From assembly GCF_042186555.1 (NCBI RefSeq), contig NC_133336.1, positions 184,444,099-184,508,098 on the forward strand: 64,000 nt of DNA. The letters are read 5' to 3'. Below the pieces are notes generated by a model that was not told the origin of the DNA, did no database searches, and was given only the letters and a program-made list of their open reading frames with translations. Shown here in pieces: positions 44,841-55,444 of the stretch. Every line of letters starts with the position of its first letter. Position 1 is the stretch's first letter. Both the position numbers and the translations under genes were made by a program. The DNA comes from Aquarana catesbeiana. Taxonomy: Eukaryota > Chordata > Amphibia > Anura > Ranidae.

Positions 44841-45334
44841 AATGCTTTCCTGCAGTACCAGCCAGCTTCTGTATTGTGAACCTCCAGGTCAGATCCTCTG
44901 TAGACTTCCTCCAAACTGCTCTCAGCAACTTTAGAAATAGGCCCCTAAGCACTCTCACAGCTGGGACCCCTATGGCCTCCTGCTAACTTCAGCCAAGTGA
45001 CACAGAGGACCACAACCCTCAGGCTGGGTCTTCTCCTACAGGACAAGAACCCTGCTGTTCCAGGCTCCAGCCTATTTATACACACATCATCCCCCTACTG
45101 GTCACACTTCCTTCCAGAAATTGGCTGAGGCTGTATGAATATGCAGGTTCAGGGTCTGCCTCTTCCAACCTACTAAATTCTAGAACTCACTAGAAACCAA
45201 GAGGAAGCAGTTGAGCCTGCAACAGAAACCAGAACAGCCAAAAGCAATCAAACTTTGCTCCACTGATTACAGAGGAGCCAAAAAAACTAAATTTGTCTCA
45301 ATACTACCAGCAACCTAACTATGAGGGTGCTACA
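44841..45334 (-). mobile_element. LTR-like repeat fragment, minus strand
   Basis: On the minus strand it begins TGTAGCACCCTCATAGTTAG at 45334 and shares AAATTTAGTTTTTTTGGCTC and related blocks with 23642-24413. The far end is not clear because of the insertion at 44495-44840 and the MITE at 43860-44262. Confidence 0.65.
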
Positions 45335-45464
45335 CTAGAATGGTCATGGACTTACACATGGCCTTTCGTTGAGGTTCCAATAGATAATAAGAGCAAAGGG
45401 AGAGTGCAAGATGAATAGGAAAACCCCTGGTGGGTTTACTTCCTCTTTGTTTCCCTGCAAAGGT

Positions 45465-45870
45465 AAAGCATAATGGGCTACTATGCATCGCATAGTAGCC
45501 CATTATGTGTCACTTTCCTGACACAGGAGCCTGCGATGTCACTGCTGTCCCCTCTGCTACGGAGCGTCCATCTTCTTTCCGGGTATCGTGGCTCCGGCGA
45601 TGTGATTGGCCGTAGCCGCGATGACGTCACTCCCGCGCATGCGCGCGGGAGCCGCCACTAACGGCATATTGCCGTTAGCAGCGGCATGCTCAGTGCGCTT
45701 GCATGCCGCTGTCTACGGCGCATGCGCCGTAGACAGCGGTGCCTGTGTTTTTGCAAATATCTCCTAAATCGTGTAGGTTTAGGAGATATTTCTTGGACCT
45801 ACAGGTAAGCCTTAATCTAGGCTTACCTGTAGGTCAAAGTGGTCTGTAAGTGTTTACAACCACTTTAAGT
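45465..45870. mobile_element. Hairpin-chain element
   Basis: Five successive stem-loops: 45469-45508 (CATAATGGGCTACTATGC with its complement), about 45659-45679 (TAACGGCA/TGCCGTTA), the perfect 34-bp palindrome 45706-45739, 45755-45791 (AAATATCTCCTAAA arms of 14 bp) and 45796-45835 (GACCTACAGGTAAGCCT arms of 17 bp). It ends AACCACTTTAA, like the TTAA-flanked repeats at 9863 and 17008. Non-coding, GC-rich in the middle. Confidence 0.6.
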
Positions 45871-45874
45871 GATT

Positions 45875-48555
45875 ATCAAATGAGCCAGTTACTTTTCCCT
45901 GAACAAGCAAAGCACACTTTAAAGATGATCATGTAACCTGCTATAGCTGAACTAAGACTTTGTTTCAATAACATGCTGCTATCTCACTAATGAAAGAATT
46001 CATCATCATTGACAATCCATCACTTTTTGGCCATCTTGTTCCAGCACGGAATGTCGAAAATATCTACACCAATATCGATTTACCCTCAACTGCCCTACTC
46101 TTGTTCCACATTGGCTCTAGAGCCAGCGAAAAGTGTTCTGTTCAGCAGTTCACATCCTCACCATGAAATTGAGAGAAAAAGGTCCTGACAACAGCTGTTA
46201 GATATGTTCATTTGGTGCGGCTGAAACCAGAGATACTTTGCATAAGTAAAGTACCGTAATTTGTACCATTGCAGTTTGAGGACACAAACCCAATAAGTTG
46301 ATTATTATAACAGTTGTGAGTTTCCTAATAGCTGTTTCATGTTCCGCAGCATCTTTTTACAGCTTATGTTTATAACAAGTCCACACAAGATGTCTATATT
46401 TCATTTAAAGTATAAAATTGTTCTCCAAGTCAATTTAAGACATTGAATGGATTATTTAGCAAATTTAAAGTGACCATGTCACTACAGAGTTAAAACAAAA
46501 CTAAAGGCAACCTGTAAAACAAGATGCAGTGTAATTATTTATTCAGAGCCATATGTATCAAGATGGAACTAAACCCCCCTCACCTTTACAGCCAAGGAAG
46601 CTGCCATCTTAGCCTTTGTTTGATCTACAGTTTGATCTACCATGGTGCTGCACATGTGAATAGTTATAAAACCAGACATTGGTTTGACAATTTGGTGGAG
46701 AGCACAAGCAAATGTGGCACTTCACATTCATGGCATGCCTTGGAACTGTTTTGAAGATCACTTAAATCAATAGGTTTAGTTCCACTTTAAACTCTGCAAC
46801 ATTGCTGATCCCTGGCTGCTGCAGGTATTCGACATTTCTGGGTGCATCTAATATCTGTTTCCCCCACTGTGTGCTGTGACCTGCCAGCTTGTACGTCCTA
46901 TAGTGACATGGGAGCCTTTAGGAGGAAACACAGCACGAGCGTTGGGAGTGTACAGAATTAATACGGTTGAAAATCTTTGGGTTTATTTTAGAACCTGATC
47001 ACATCAGGTGCATTAGGACAGCACTGGGCAGTGCAGTCCCAATGCAAGACAAGGAAAAGAGCTATGTTTTCTATCAAGCCAGTTCACACCATCACACTGT
47101 GGAGGTGTGCGCTGAACAAAAGTATGGCATGCAGTACTTTTCTTTTCTTTTACTTGATCTGATGCAATCCAGCACATCACACCATGCTGTGGCCTATAGA
47201 ACATAATGGAATGTCACTTATGATCTTCAAATAAAGTTTGAACAAAACAAAAGCCACCAGCCAAAATGTCACCAGCTCTGTTCCTCACAGCGTGACACCA
47301 GAAGTTGTGCGTTCAGCACGGTTGCTGGTGTGAAGGAGCTCTTTAAACCCAACTTCAGGAAGCTTGAAAATTCACTCTTGCAGTGGTGCTGCCCTCACAC
47401 TCCAAGGGTCAACTGCTAATTTATGTTAGAGGAGAGCAAAAGTACTTTTACTTACCCAATCCTCTGCTCCTTGGCAGATGGCACTCCCCATCTGTGGACT
47501 GTCCCTCGATCTTGATGACATCAGGACCTTAGGCCGCTGGAGCATGGGAAAGGTGATTCTACGGGGGACTAGTCTAACAGCATGGAGGTTTGGATGATTG
47601 GGAAAAAAAATCTTCTTTTTGATGCCCCCTAGACGTCAACGAGCAGTTAACCCCTACAGTGCTGGTATAGCCCTATTACCAGGAAGAATTTGCAAGTTTC
47701 CTACTGTTGGGCTTTAAATCTAAACCTTAAAATGAGCGTAACTAAATGGAAAAAGGTCACATCATTGTTACCAAAATTTTCTTGAGCTAAAATTTACTGA
47801 CTCACCAATGACTTCCAAAAATTTGCAATCCTGACATGCAAGGTAGTATGCAGTCCTATGTATACAATCCTTCATGTTTGTGCTTGAGATGTATAGGGTG
47901 ACTATATTAAATGTAATATCTTGTGGATTGTGAGTGCCTTTCAGTCTCACACAAGTACATGGTCAATGTATACTGAAGGAGAGGGGGCTCATATAAGGAC
48001 GGGCATGTTTATTGGCACTGCGGTACAAGATGAGAAGCCAGCACACAATAGAACAGAGAGTACAATATCCTCTCTTCCTACAACATGCTGAGAGAATGAC
48101 AGGGCACAATTACTGTGACATGACTGTCTTGGAAGATAACAGAGTACTGGGGTGAGTGTCCTGGTGACATGGTATGTTAAGACATCATAACCTCAGGGAC
48201 AGCGTCTAACAATGAGAAAGGCACGGAAGGAACTAGCCTGGAATTCGCAGTAGATCTTATTTTTCTGAGTATTGGTCTACTGTACATGTTGCATAATTTA
48301 CAACTCCTAACCTATTATTGTTTTTGGACCAAAATTCCCCTGTCACTGTCTCCTCCACAAGTGTCCGATGTAGAGATATGTATATGTTCATGTACTACCA
48401 AAAGCTGGCCATATACCAGTAGAATTTTGTACTAAAACTTTAGTTTTCTCAATGTTCCTTCAAATTTTCTAAAGGTTGGTGGGGTCAAATTGTTGTTTGT
48501 CTTCGACGTAGTAAAGAAAAAACTTGAAGGAGCAGGATGGAAAAAAAAAAAGAAA
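45875..48555. other. Long stretch without recognised features
   Basis: About 2.7 kb with no transposon end, LINE homology or supported coding region. It is the best candidate for single-copy host DNA in the window (intron or intergenic). Short open frames such as 46524-46754 and 46967-47206 have no domain signature and no convincing splice context. Confidence 0.5.
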
Positions 48556-49332
48556 TTCTAATGCCGCGTACACACGATCGCACATTCCAACAACAAAATA
48601 CATGTTTTTTTCCGATGGATGTTGGCTCAAACTTGTCTTGCATACACACAGTCACACAAATCTTGTTGGAAATTCCGAACGTCAAGAACGCGGGGATCGT
48701 ACAACACGTACAATGGCACTAGAAAAGGGAAGTTCAATACCAAGTGCACCACTCTTTGGGCTCCTTCTGCTAATCTCGTGTTAGTAGAAGTTTGGTGAGA
48801 GACGATTCGCGCTTTTCAGCCTCGTGCTTTTCCGATCGTTACTGCTCTTCAGTTTGTGCTTATGGGTTTGTATCTGGTTTTCAGTGCTTGCCCCCCCAAA
48901 GCGTACGCGAGGTCCATATAAAATATATGGAGTACTTTGCGGGTAGGGAGGCCATTGATATGCCAGAAAATGTTTAATAAACATTTTAAAAATATTTTTT
49001 TTTTATTTAAACTGAAATAATATTTCCTTTGATTTACTGCTTGTGTTTCTTTTAGCTGTCTCCTAGGTTCTCCAATGTGCTTTTATTTTTTGACATTTTC
49101 TTCATTAGTGCAAACGTAATTTATTTGATACATGAGGTGACAACCTCTTGTTCAGCGAACTATTATTATGTTGTGGGTCTGCTACACACACATCTTGTTT
49201 TTGTTGTTAATGTATGTAATGCATTACTGTTAAAAATATACATCATTTTCAGCACCATGAATGAAATTTGCAGAGTCACGAAAATGGCACAATTGTGGAA
49301 AATTATAAAGAGTTATTTAATAAAGGACAATC

Positions 49333-49393
49333 CACTTTGCACTACAAGTGCACTGCAAAAGTGCACTTGAAAATGCACTTGTAGTGCAAAGTG
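49333..49393. repeat. Perfect 20-bp inverted repeat
   Basis: Left arm CACTTTGCACTACAAGTGCA (49333-49352) and its exact complement at 49374-49393, with a 21-base spacer that itself contains GTGCACTT. Lies inside the Harbinger-type element. Confidence 0.95.
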
Positions 49394-49881
49394 AATTTGC
49401 CTTTAGGAAATAACCCCCATTGTCACTGTAAACAACAACTTACTCCAAACCAAAACTGCTATTGAGCATCGAAAGAAGAAGCCACACATTGTTGAGTCTT
49501 AAAATTTTTACTCTGTGCACATTCACATGTGTGTTAGAAAAGGGTTTTTGAACAAACCAACATATTTTAGGAATAACATTTGTTATAGACAGTACAAATA
49601 GCCTTTTTTGTGTTAAATAGGCATGTTTAAAACCATAAAACAATACCCAACTCAGGAACTTACAAAGTTCAACTTTGAAAAAATGAATGCAAGATCAATC
49701 ATTAGTATGTCCAAACTGTGTTGATCTTGCCTTCATCAGATGGGGTGATGTCACCCCTGTGAAAGCCAAATTTTAAAGATGCACACAAATTGAGAGTCAA
49801 AATGGGGATTTCCCTCCTGATCCTATGCCTAATGTCAACATGTGCTAGCTCCCATCATGGGGGATCAATGGACTTGTTTCG

Positions 49882-49937
49882 GGGGTGCAATCCCTTCCTC
49901 TCAGCTACTTTAGTTGTGAGGAAGGGGTTGCACCCAC
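49882..49937. repeat. 18-bp hairpin in the Harbinger-type element
   Basis: GGGTGCAATCCCTTCCTC pairs with GAGGAAGGGGTTGCACCC (one mismatch) across about 18 bases. Flanked by GGACTTGTTTCGG and AAACACGTACC. It resembles the GAAAC/ACGTT surroundings of the hammerhead-like motifs, but the CTGANGA box is not in the right place. Confidence 0.8.
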
Positions 49938-50073
49938 CAAACACGTACCTTGATATCCCGTGATGGCAGATAGCACATGTTGACACACTGTGTGCATCTT
50001 CAAAATTTGGCTTTCAAGATACTTAAAAAATTGGTCAAAAATAGCAAAAAAAAATTAAGACTTTAGATATTTT

Positions 50074-50223
50074 TTAGATTCGGCCTAAAACATCAATCAT
50101 GTTTTTGAGTCTTTTTTCAATATCATTGATGTCTTTCTTGATTGCACACCATGATCTCCCAGATGAGGATGTGTGCACTTGCACTTGTGAAATGCGAATC
50201 TTCTTCCACAACATCCACATCAC
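50074..50223 (-). CDS. Terminal exon of the minus-strand Harbinger accessory gene
   Basis: An acceptor (AATTTTAG at 50224-50231) opens a frame reading DVDVVEEDSHFTSASAHIL. A shift near 50135 leads to KDINDIEKRLKNMIDVLGRI and a TAA at 50074-50076. The end is a short coiled coil. Joined to the exon at 50304-50438, the frame is kept exactly (the split Gly codon G|GT). Harbinger elements encode a SANT/Myb-like or MADF DNA-binding partner of the transposase; the acidic, coiled-coil tail here would suit that protein's C terminus. That assignment is inference. Confidence 0.6.
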   Translation of the reverse strand: MMWMLWKKIRISQVQVHTSSSGRSWCAIKKDINDIEKRLKNMIDVLGRI

Positions 50224-50303
50224 CTAAAATTAAAAAACACACCATGTATTATAAATATGCAGGCATACATCTATTACCTGAAGCTGTGGTCTCAGACACT
50301 CAC

Positions 50304-50438
50304 CTGTTGTGGTCACTATTTCGCCCACTTCATAAACCTCTCCTTCCTCCACATCTTCTGGTTGTGGTGTGGGGATTTGCTTTTCTTTCGTAGGTGGGGG
50401 ATCCCTGGTGTCCTCAGATGTCCCGAGCCTTTTCTCCC
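50304..50438 (-). CDS. Internal exon of the minus-strand Harbinger accessory gene
   Basis: 135 bp bounded by TTCACATAG before and GGTGAGTG after, strong splice signals on the minus strand. Encodes EKRLGTSEDTRDPPPTKEKQ and an acidic EDVEEGEVYEVGEIV run, a low-complexity linker. Phase 1 to phase 1, joining in frame to 50223. Confidence 0.65.
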
Positions 50439-51012
50439 CTATGTGAATAAAAAAACGGTATACTAAGCACACAGATATTTGAGGCCAGAAATAGTATTAT
50501 GAAACATTGCTTGGAAGTGTCGTACAATTGTCTTTTTTGGCAGAGTTCCAAGCTGAAGACATTTTTTTTCCCATTCTAAAGCTGGAATACTGACCTTTCT
50601 TGTACAATTTTCACACATGGAGAGACCCCTAGTATCCACTGGAGCACCTGTGTGGGACACCCTAAAAAGTTTGTTCTGGTGTCCCACACTAGTACTCCTG
50701 CGTCCAGATGTGTAAACAGCTGCTGAGTGTCCTCTCCTTACAGTGAATCAAGTTTGCCTTACATTCTAGTTCAAACCCATCAAGACAAAAATGTACTAAA
50801 CTTCTTTTAATACAAATAGGCCTGAACAAATGTAGCTAACCTGGATCTGCCAAAAACATTGTATTAGTGGGTGAACGAACGATGTTTACTACGAACGATT
50901 ACTGTGCCCACGAACCTGAAAGTTGCCATTTTAAACTGTACAACAGTAAAGAAAAACACATGGAGCAGCATGCAAGTAATAATAATAATAGGAACACATG
51001 ACAACTACTTAC

Positions 51013-51077
51013 TTTTTTGAAGAACTCTCTTGATCTTTCTGTACTGATCGTGCTCCCTTAATTTGATGGCCCTAATT
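51013..51077 (-). CDS. Upstream exon fragment of the minus-strand Harbinger accessory gene
   Basis: On the minus strand AIKLREHDQYRKIKRVLQK precedes a consensus donor (GTAAGTAG, first base at 51012). The highly charged helix resembles the end of a SANT/Myb-like domain. The exon is cut on its 5' side where it runs into the opposite-strand MADF exon at about 51063-51080, so the upstream part of the gene is lost. Confidence 0.5.
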
Positions 51078-51340
51078 GGTGGCATGAGGAGCACTTATAA
51101 TAGGGAGCGCAAAAAGGTCCAGGATTCCCAGAGATCAGGAGCTGCAGCAGATGACATTTATGTACCCAGGCTGTGGTACTATGACAGACTGCATTTTCTG
51201 GCAGGCCAGACTGAACCCATGCCAGGCTGCCAGCACTCTCCAGTCTTCCTTCAAGGCTTCCTTCCACCTCAGCTGAGGCTTCCGACGTCCAACCTGGGCC
51301 TTCCAGTCAGGAAGATGTGGAGGAGCCCAGCTTGAGCCAG
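51063..51340 (+). pseudogene. MADF-domain gene exon, N-terminally truncated
   Basis: Encodes the second half of a MADF domain: MRSTYNRERKKVQDSQRSGA, then DDIYVPRLWYYDRLHFL. MADF domains are Myb-related DNA binders and accompany Harbinger transposases in vertebrates. After about 51250 the reading shifts to a Ser/Pro-rich linker ending EDVEEPSLSQ at a donor (CAG, then GTATAG, exon end 51340). It joins in frame to the exon at 51609. The first half of the MADF domain is absent, replaced by an opposite-strand exon. Confidence 0.75.
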
Positions 51341-51608
51341 GTATAGCATTTTCAACATATTACTTGTCAAATAATTAATGATGTTAACTAGATGTTATTA
51401 TTGAGCATTAATTTCTGATTTTACGAAGTGTTTTACATATCAGTAGACAGTAGTGGCCACTAATGACTGTGACAAGAATGAAAAATGCTGGGGTCAGAAT
51501 GATAGTCTTTTCTATTTATTGACATTTAATTTGCAACAGTCATGAGCTGAAAATTGTGTGTGATTGATGAACTCAAAAACTAAAACTATGTCCCTTTTTC
51601 ATACACAG

Positions 51609-52059
51609 GAAAGTCTCAGCCAGGAGGAGGCTGTGGAAAGTGGCAGCCAGGAGGTGGTCGGGGTAAGTGGCAGCCAGGAGGTGGCCGGGCCCAGTAGCCT
51701 GCCCGAATCCCAGGTCCCTCCCCTCCCCCTTCCAAAGAAAAGTCCCAGGAAGAGGAGTAACCTGGAGGAGGCAGCACCACCTATTTCTGAAGGCTGCTGC
51801 GGCCCTCAGAACCCCCCCCAATATTCAAGAGGACTATGCCTACATGGCAGCCTGCAAAATGCAGGAAATGGAGGAGGGCCAACGCCTCTTATGTGAAGAA
51901 GTTATGTTACAAGCCCTAAATAGGGGGTTGAGGGGTGAACTCACAAGTCAAAGCCACGTTTGTGAGTTCAACCATGGTCCTCCTCCTCCACCTCCTGCCA
52001 CAACTACAACACCAGAGCCACAACCTGGAAGCACGCGTGGAAGGAAGACAAGAGAGTGA
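51609..52059 (+). pseudogene. Second exon of the MADF gene, frameshifted
   Basis: Starts after the acceptor CATACACAG with ESLSQEEAVESGSQE, three related SQE-type repeats, then a Pro-rich and basic stretch (KKSPRKRS). A shift between about 51790 and 51835 leads to EDYAYMAACKMQEMEEGQRL and LCEEVMLQALNRGL, a long amphipathic helix that could mediate self-association, and a TGA at 52057-52059. The last 15 or so codons overlap an antisense MADF fragment, so the natural C terminus was probably replaced. Confidence 0.65.
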
Positions 52060-52215
52060 TGGCCTGGATTTGGTGTGGTCTGACAAAAGACGCAGGCTGT
52101 TGTAAGACCACAGCCTGGGGACAGATATGTCATCTGCTGCTGCTCCTGATCTCTTGTAGTCCTGGACCGGATTGTGTTCACTATTATAAGGACTCCTCAG
52201 GCCACCAATTTTGAC
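52025..52215 (-). pseudogene. Inverted second copy of the MADF half-domain
   Basis: The minus strand reads LRSPYNSEHNPVQDYKRSGA, then DDISVPRLWSYNSLRLL, clearly homologous to the plus-strand exon at 51063-51260, with about 80% DNA similarity by eye over shared blocks such as ATGTCATCTGCTGC. It is in the wrong orientation for the plus-strand gene and marks a local inversion-duplication or a second nested Harbinger. Confidence 0.8.
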
Positions 52216-53135
52216 TGTAAAATAATTGATGTGTGCCCTGGGGTACAAAGGCTTTGCAAATTTCACCAATTTCTCCAGCGTTGCCTTCCTCTTTATTTTG
52301 TTATGACCCAGAATAAATGGCTATTTATTTTTCATAAATACTTGTGTTTTACTTCAAAAAGGACAGTTTGTTTGTGAATAGGCAGGTACATTTCAAAACT
52401 ACAATGTCAAATTAACGGACACCAACACCAACCTCCTTGAGGTTAAAAAATACAAGATAAAAATGGTGTGGTAACACCTTATTATGGAGATCTGACGAAA
52501 AAAACAGAATGAGCGCTTCCGTCTCGCACTTGATTGACAGCATGCGTGGAACTTTGTGCGTCGGAATTGTGTACACACGATCGGAATTTACGAGAATAGA
52601 TTTTGTTGTCGGAAAATTTGAGATCCAGATCTCAAATCTTGTGTGACGGAAATTCAGATGCAAAATGCCCGATGAAGCCTACACAAGGTCAGAATTTCCG
52701 ACAATAAGCTCGCAGCGAACATTTTCCGTTGCAAAATCCGACCGTGTGTACAGGGCATAACTGTTAATGTAGTTTTTGTTCAGGAAAAATTGGACGAAAA
52801 ATTGCACATATTGTAATGAAACCCATTTATTAGGTCTGGGGTGCCATTCAGTAGACTCTGATCAAAATTTCAGGGTCTTTCAAAGCAAATTAGTTACATA
52901 GTTACATAGTTGGTGAGGTTGAAAAAAGAGAAAAGTCCATCAAGTCCAACCTATGTGTGTGCTTTTATGTCAGTTTTACATTGTATATCCCTCTATGTTA
53001 TGGTCGTTTAGGTGCCTATCTAATAGTTTTTTGAAATTATCTATGCTCCCTGCCGAAACCACTGCTTCTGGAAGAGAATTCCACATTCTTACCACTCTTA
53101 CCGTAAAGAACTCTCCGCAGTTTAAGGCTACACCA

Positions 53136-54786
53136 CTACTCTTCTAATTTTAGCGAATGGCCGCATGTCTTTTTAATTTCCCTTTCGTCGAAAAGTTTTA
53201 TCACTATTGTGGGGTCATCAGTATGGTATTTGTACATTGAAATCATGTCCCCTCTCAAGCGTCTCATCTCCAGAGAGAATAAGTTCAATGCTCGTAATCT
53301 TTCCTCATAACTATGGTCCTCCAGTCCCTTTATTAGCTTTGTTGCCCTTCTCTGGACACTCTCCGGTTCCAGCACATTCCTCCTGAGGACTGGTGCCCAG
53401 AACCGGACGGCATACTCCAGGTGCGGCCAGACCAGAGTCTTGTAGAGCAGGAGAATTATCATTTTATCTCTGGAGTGAATCCCCTTTTTATTGCATGCCA
53501 ATATTCTGCCAATATTCTGTTGGCTTTGCTTGCAGCAGCTTGGCATTGCATTCCATTGCTGAGCCTGTCTACTAGGACCCCCAGGTCCTTTTTCCATCCT
53601 AGATTCCCCCAGAAGTCCCCCCCCAGTGAGTAGATTGCATTCATATTTTTGCCACCCATATGCATTAATTTGTTCAGATCTTCTTGCAAGGCTTCCACAT
53701 CCTGCGGATAAATTTTTGCCCTGCTTAGCTTAGTTTCGTCCGCAAATTACAAGATTGTGCTGTTTATCCCATCCTCTAGGTCATTTACGAATAAATGAAA
53801 TAGGATTGGTTCCAGGACAGAACCCTGGGGGACCCCGCTTTCCACACTGGACCATTCCTAGTACTCACCATTTATCACTACCCTCTGAACTCGCCCCTGT
53901 AGCCAGTTTTCAATCCATGTACTCACCCTATGGTCCATGCCGACAGACCTTACTTTGTACAGTAAACGTTTATGGGGAACTGTATCAAATGACTTTGCAA
54001 AATCTAGATACACCCCATCTACAGGCCTTCCTTTATCTAGATGACAGGTCCCCTCCTCATAGAAGGTTAATAGATTGGTTTGGCAAGAACGATTCTTCAT
54101 GAATCCATGCTGATTACTGCTAATGATACCATTTTCATTACTAAAATCTTGTATATAGTCCCTTATCCTCCCCTCCAAGAGCTTGCAAACTATTACATAG
54201 TTAGTCAGGTTGAAAAAAAGACACAAGTCCATCCAGTTCAACCTTAAAAACAATAAATGAATAAAATAAAAAATAGTATACAATCCAATATACCCAATTT
54301 TATACCCACAGTTGATCCAGAGGAAGGCAAAAAACCCCACCAGAGCATGCTCCACCTTGCTACAGCAGGGGAAAAAATTCCATCCTGATCCCCCAAGAGG
54401 CAATCTGATTTTCCCTGGATCAACTTTACCTATACATGTTAGAACGCAGTTGTATTATGTACATTTAGGAAAGTATCCAGGCCTTTCTTAAAAATTGACA
54501 TTAGGCTAACTGGTCTGTAGTTCCCAGGGATATATCTTGGTCCTTTTTTAAATATTGGTGCTACATTGGCTTTTCTCCAATCAGCTGGTATCATTCCAGT
54601 CAGTAGACTGTTCGTAAAAATTAGGAACCATGGTCTGGCAATTACTTGACTGAGTTCCTTAAGGACCCTTGGGTGCAAGCCATCTGGTCCCGGTGACTTT
54701 GCCATCTCTCCATCCTTTGTAACTAGATTCCCTTCATCATTCTTTTGTTGACTCAATGATGGCAAGAAAGAATGTTTTAAGAACAT
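53136..54786 (-). pseudogene. CR1 reverse transcriptase, broken
   Basis: Reading from the 5' side on the minus strand: SPGPDGLHPRVLKEL, WRKANVAPIFKKG, NYRPVSLMS (54439-54786); after a foreign insert, VCKLLEGRIRDYI, NQHGFMKNRSCQTNLLTFYE, LDFAKSFDTVPHKRLL (53858-54190); then the active-site region, where FADE replaces the usual FADD beside an in-frame stop (about 53745-53760); then WKKDLGVLVD and a C-terminal part (53136-53597) with LEYAVRFWAP and the thumb-like VQRRATKLIKGLE. Several shifts, a stop, an active-site substitution and an insertion make it inactive. Confidence 0.9.
54193..54488 (-). mobile_element. Second CR1 3'-end fragment inserted in the first
   Basis: On the plus strand: TTACATAGTTAGTCAGGTTG, CACAAGTCCATCCAGTTCAA, then a segment with TCCATCCTGATCCCCCAAGA. 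It interrupts the reverse transcriptase between NYRPVSLMS and VCKLLEGR. It belongs to a different CR1 subfamily from its host. Confidence 0.8.
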
Positions 54787-55017
54787 TCTGAGGAGAATTT
54801 TGGTGTGAACATTCAGCCTAAAGCTGTCCAGACATTAGAATGGCGGATTGAGTAACAGGAGATCACTATTGATTCTCTATTCTAATTGTATATGTGGCTA
54901 CTCTTGGACGTGCCCCCCTTTTTACTTTTTTAGGTATACCTTGATTATATTACCTTGGGTGTAGCAGCTGGATGCTAAGAAGCCTTTTTCTATGTGAAAA
55001 CTTCTATGTGAAAATCT

Positions 55018-55243
55018 TTGGAAAGAAAAACCTGATCGCCGCACACCAACAAGGCCTGAATATCATATAAATGAAGGCAGCTTCATCCTGGCTCCATTTA
55101 GGCCACACCCCTGACCTCCATGACTAAGCCCTGGGGTGGGGCGAAACGCACCGGGGACATGGCCTGGATAAGGCTGGGTTGAAGCCGTCTTCATTCATGT
55201 GATATTCGAGTCTTGGTGTGTAGTGATCAGGTTTTTTCTTTCC
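55018..55243. mobile_element. Small foldback with decayed hammerhead-like core
   Basis: Arms about 55018-55085 and 55185-55243 are inverted copies (GAAAGAAAAACCTGATC with GATCAGGTTTTTTCTTTC, and further matches inward). Between them is CTAAGCCCTGGGGTGGGGCG then AAACGCACCGG near 55122-55152, which keeps the GAAAC box and a GC stem but has lost CTGANGA. Confidence 0.55.
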
Positions 55244-55444
55244 TTGACTACATGCATAATGACAAGCTCTTTCCATGGCGGCACCCCCCTTTGTGTGAGC
55301 CACCAGAGCTAGAGATGAAAACCTTGAGTGGCACCTAAAGCTTCTTTAGTTTCTGACCACAACGTAATCGTTCTTAGATCCCACACTGACTTTCTGAAGC
55401 TCCCTTTCATTTTGTAAGATTTTTTTGTATATCTATTAAATTTA

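Larger units (their letters stand above)
48562..52757. mobile_element. PIF/Harbinger-type element, 4.2 kb, likely parent form of the MITEs
   Basis: The left end TGCCGCGTACACACGATCGC and right end CCGACCGTGTGTACAGGGCA match the MITE termini, with perfect TAA duplications at 48559-48561 and 52758-52760. The first roughly 170 bp match the 5' half of the MITEs and 52540-52757 matches their 3' half (CAGCATGCGTGGAACTTTG and after), so the MITEs are this element with its middle removed. The middle contains remnants of two spliced genes (MADF on plus, coiled-coil protein on minus), a perfect 20-bp hairpin at 49333-49393, and an inverted MADF fragment. I cannot recognise a HARBI1-like transposase. Rearrangement and stops mean it is not autonomous. 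Confidence 0.8.
52893..54790 (-). mobile_element. CR1 LINE, 5'-truncated, minus strand
   Basis: The 3' end (plus strand AGTTACATAGTTACATAGTT) lies at 52893 and homology runs to about 54790. The tail contains AAGTCCATCAAGTCCAACCT, matched in sense at 12734-13545 and 25409-25530. The reverse-transcriptase ORF is split by a second CR1 tail at about 54193-54488. Confidence 0.9.

Noticed and set aside
45875..48555. Host gene exons in the repeat-poor stretch
   Set aside because: Open frames are below about 80 codons, with no domain or paired splice sites that keep a frame.
49733..49745. CTGATGAAGG on the minus strand as another hammerhead core
   Set aside because: No GAAA box follows at the needed distance; the nearby GAAAC at about 49867-49876 is on the wrong side for a hammerhead.
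48562..52757. A HARBI1-like transposase in the 4.2-kb element
   Set aside because: I searched the frames for DDE-type blocks and saw none; only accessory DNA-binding-type exons are supported.
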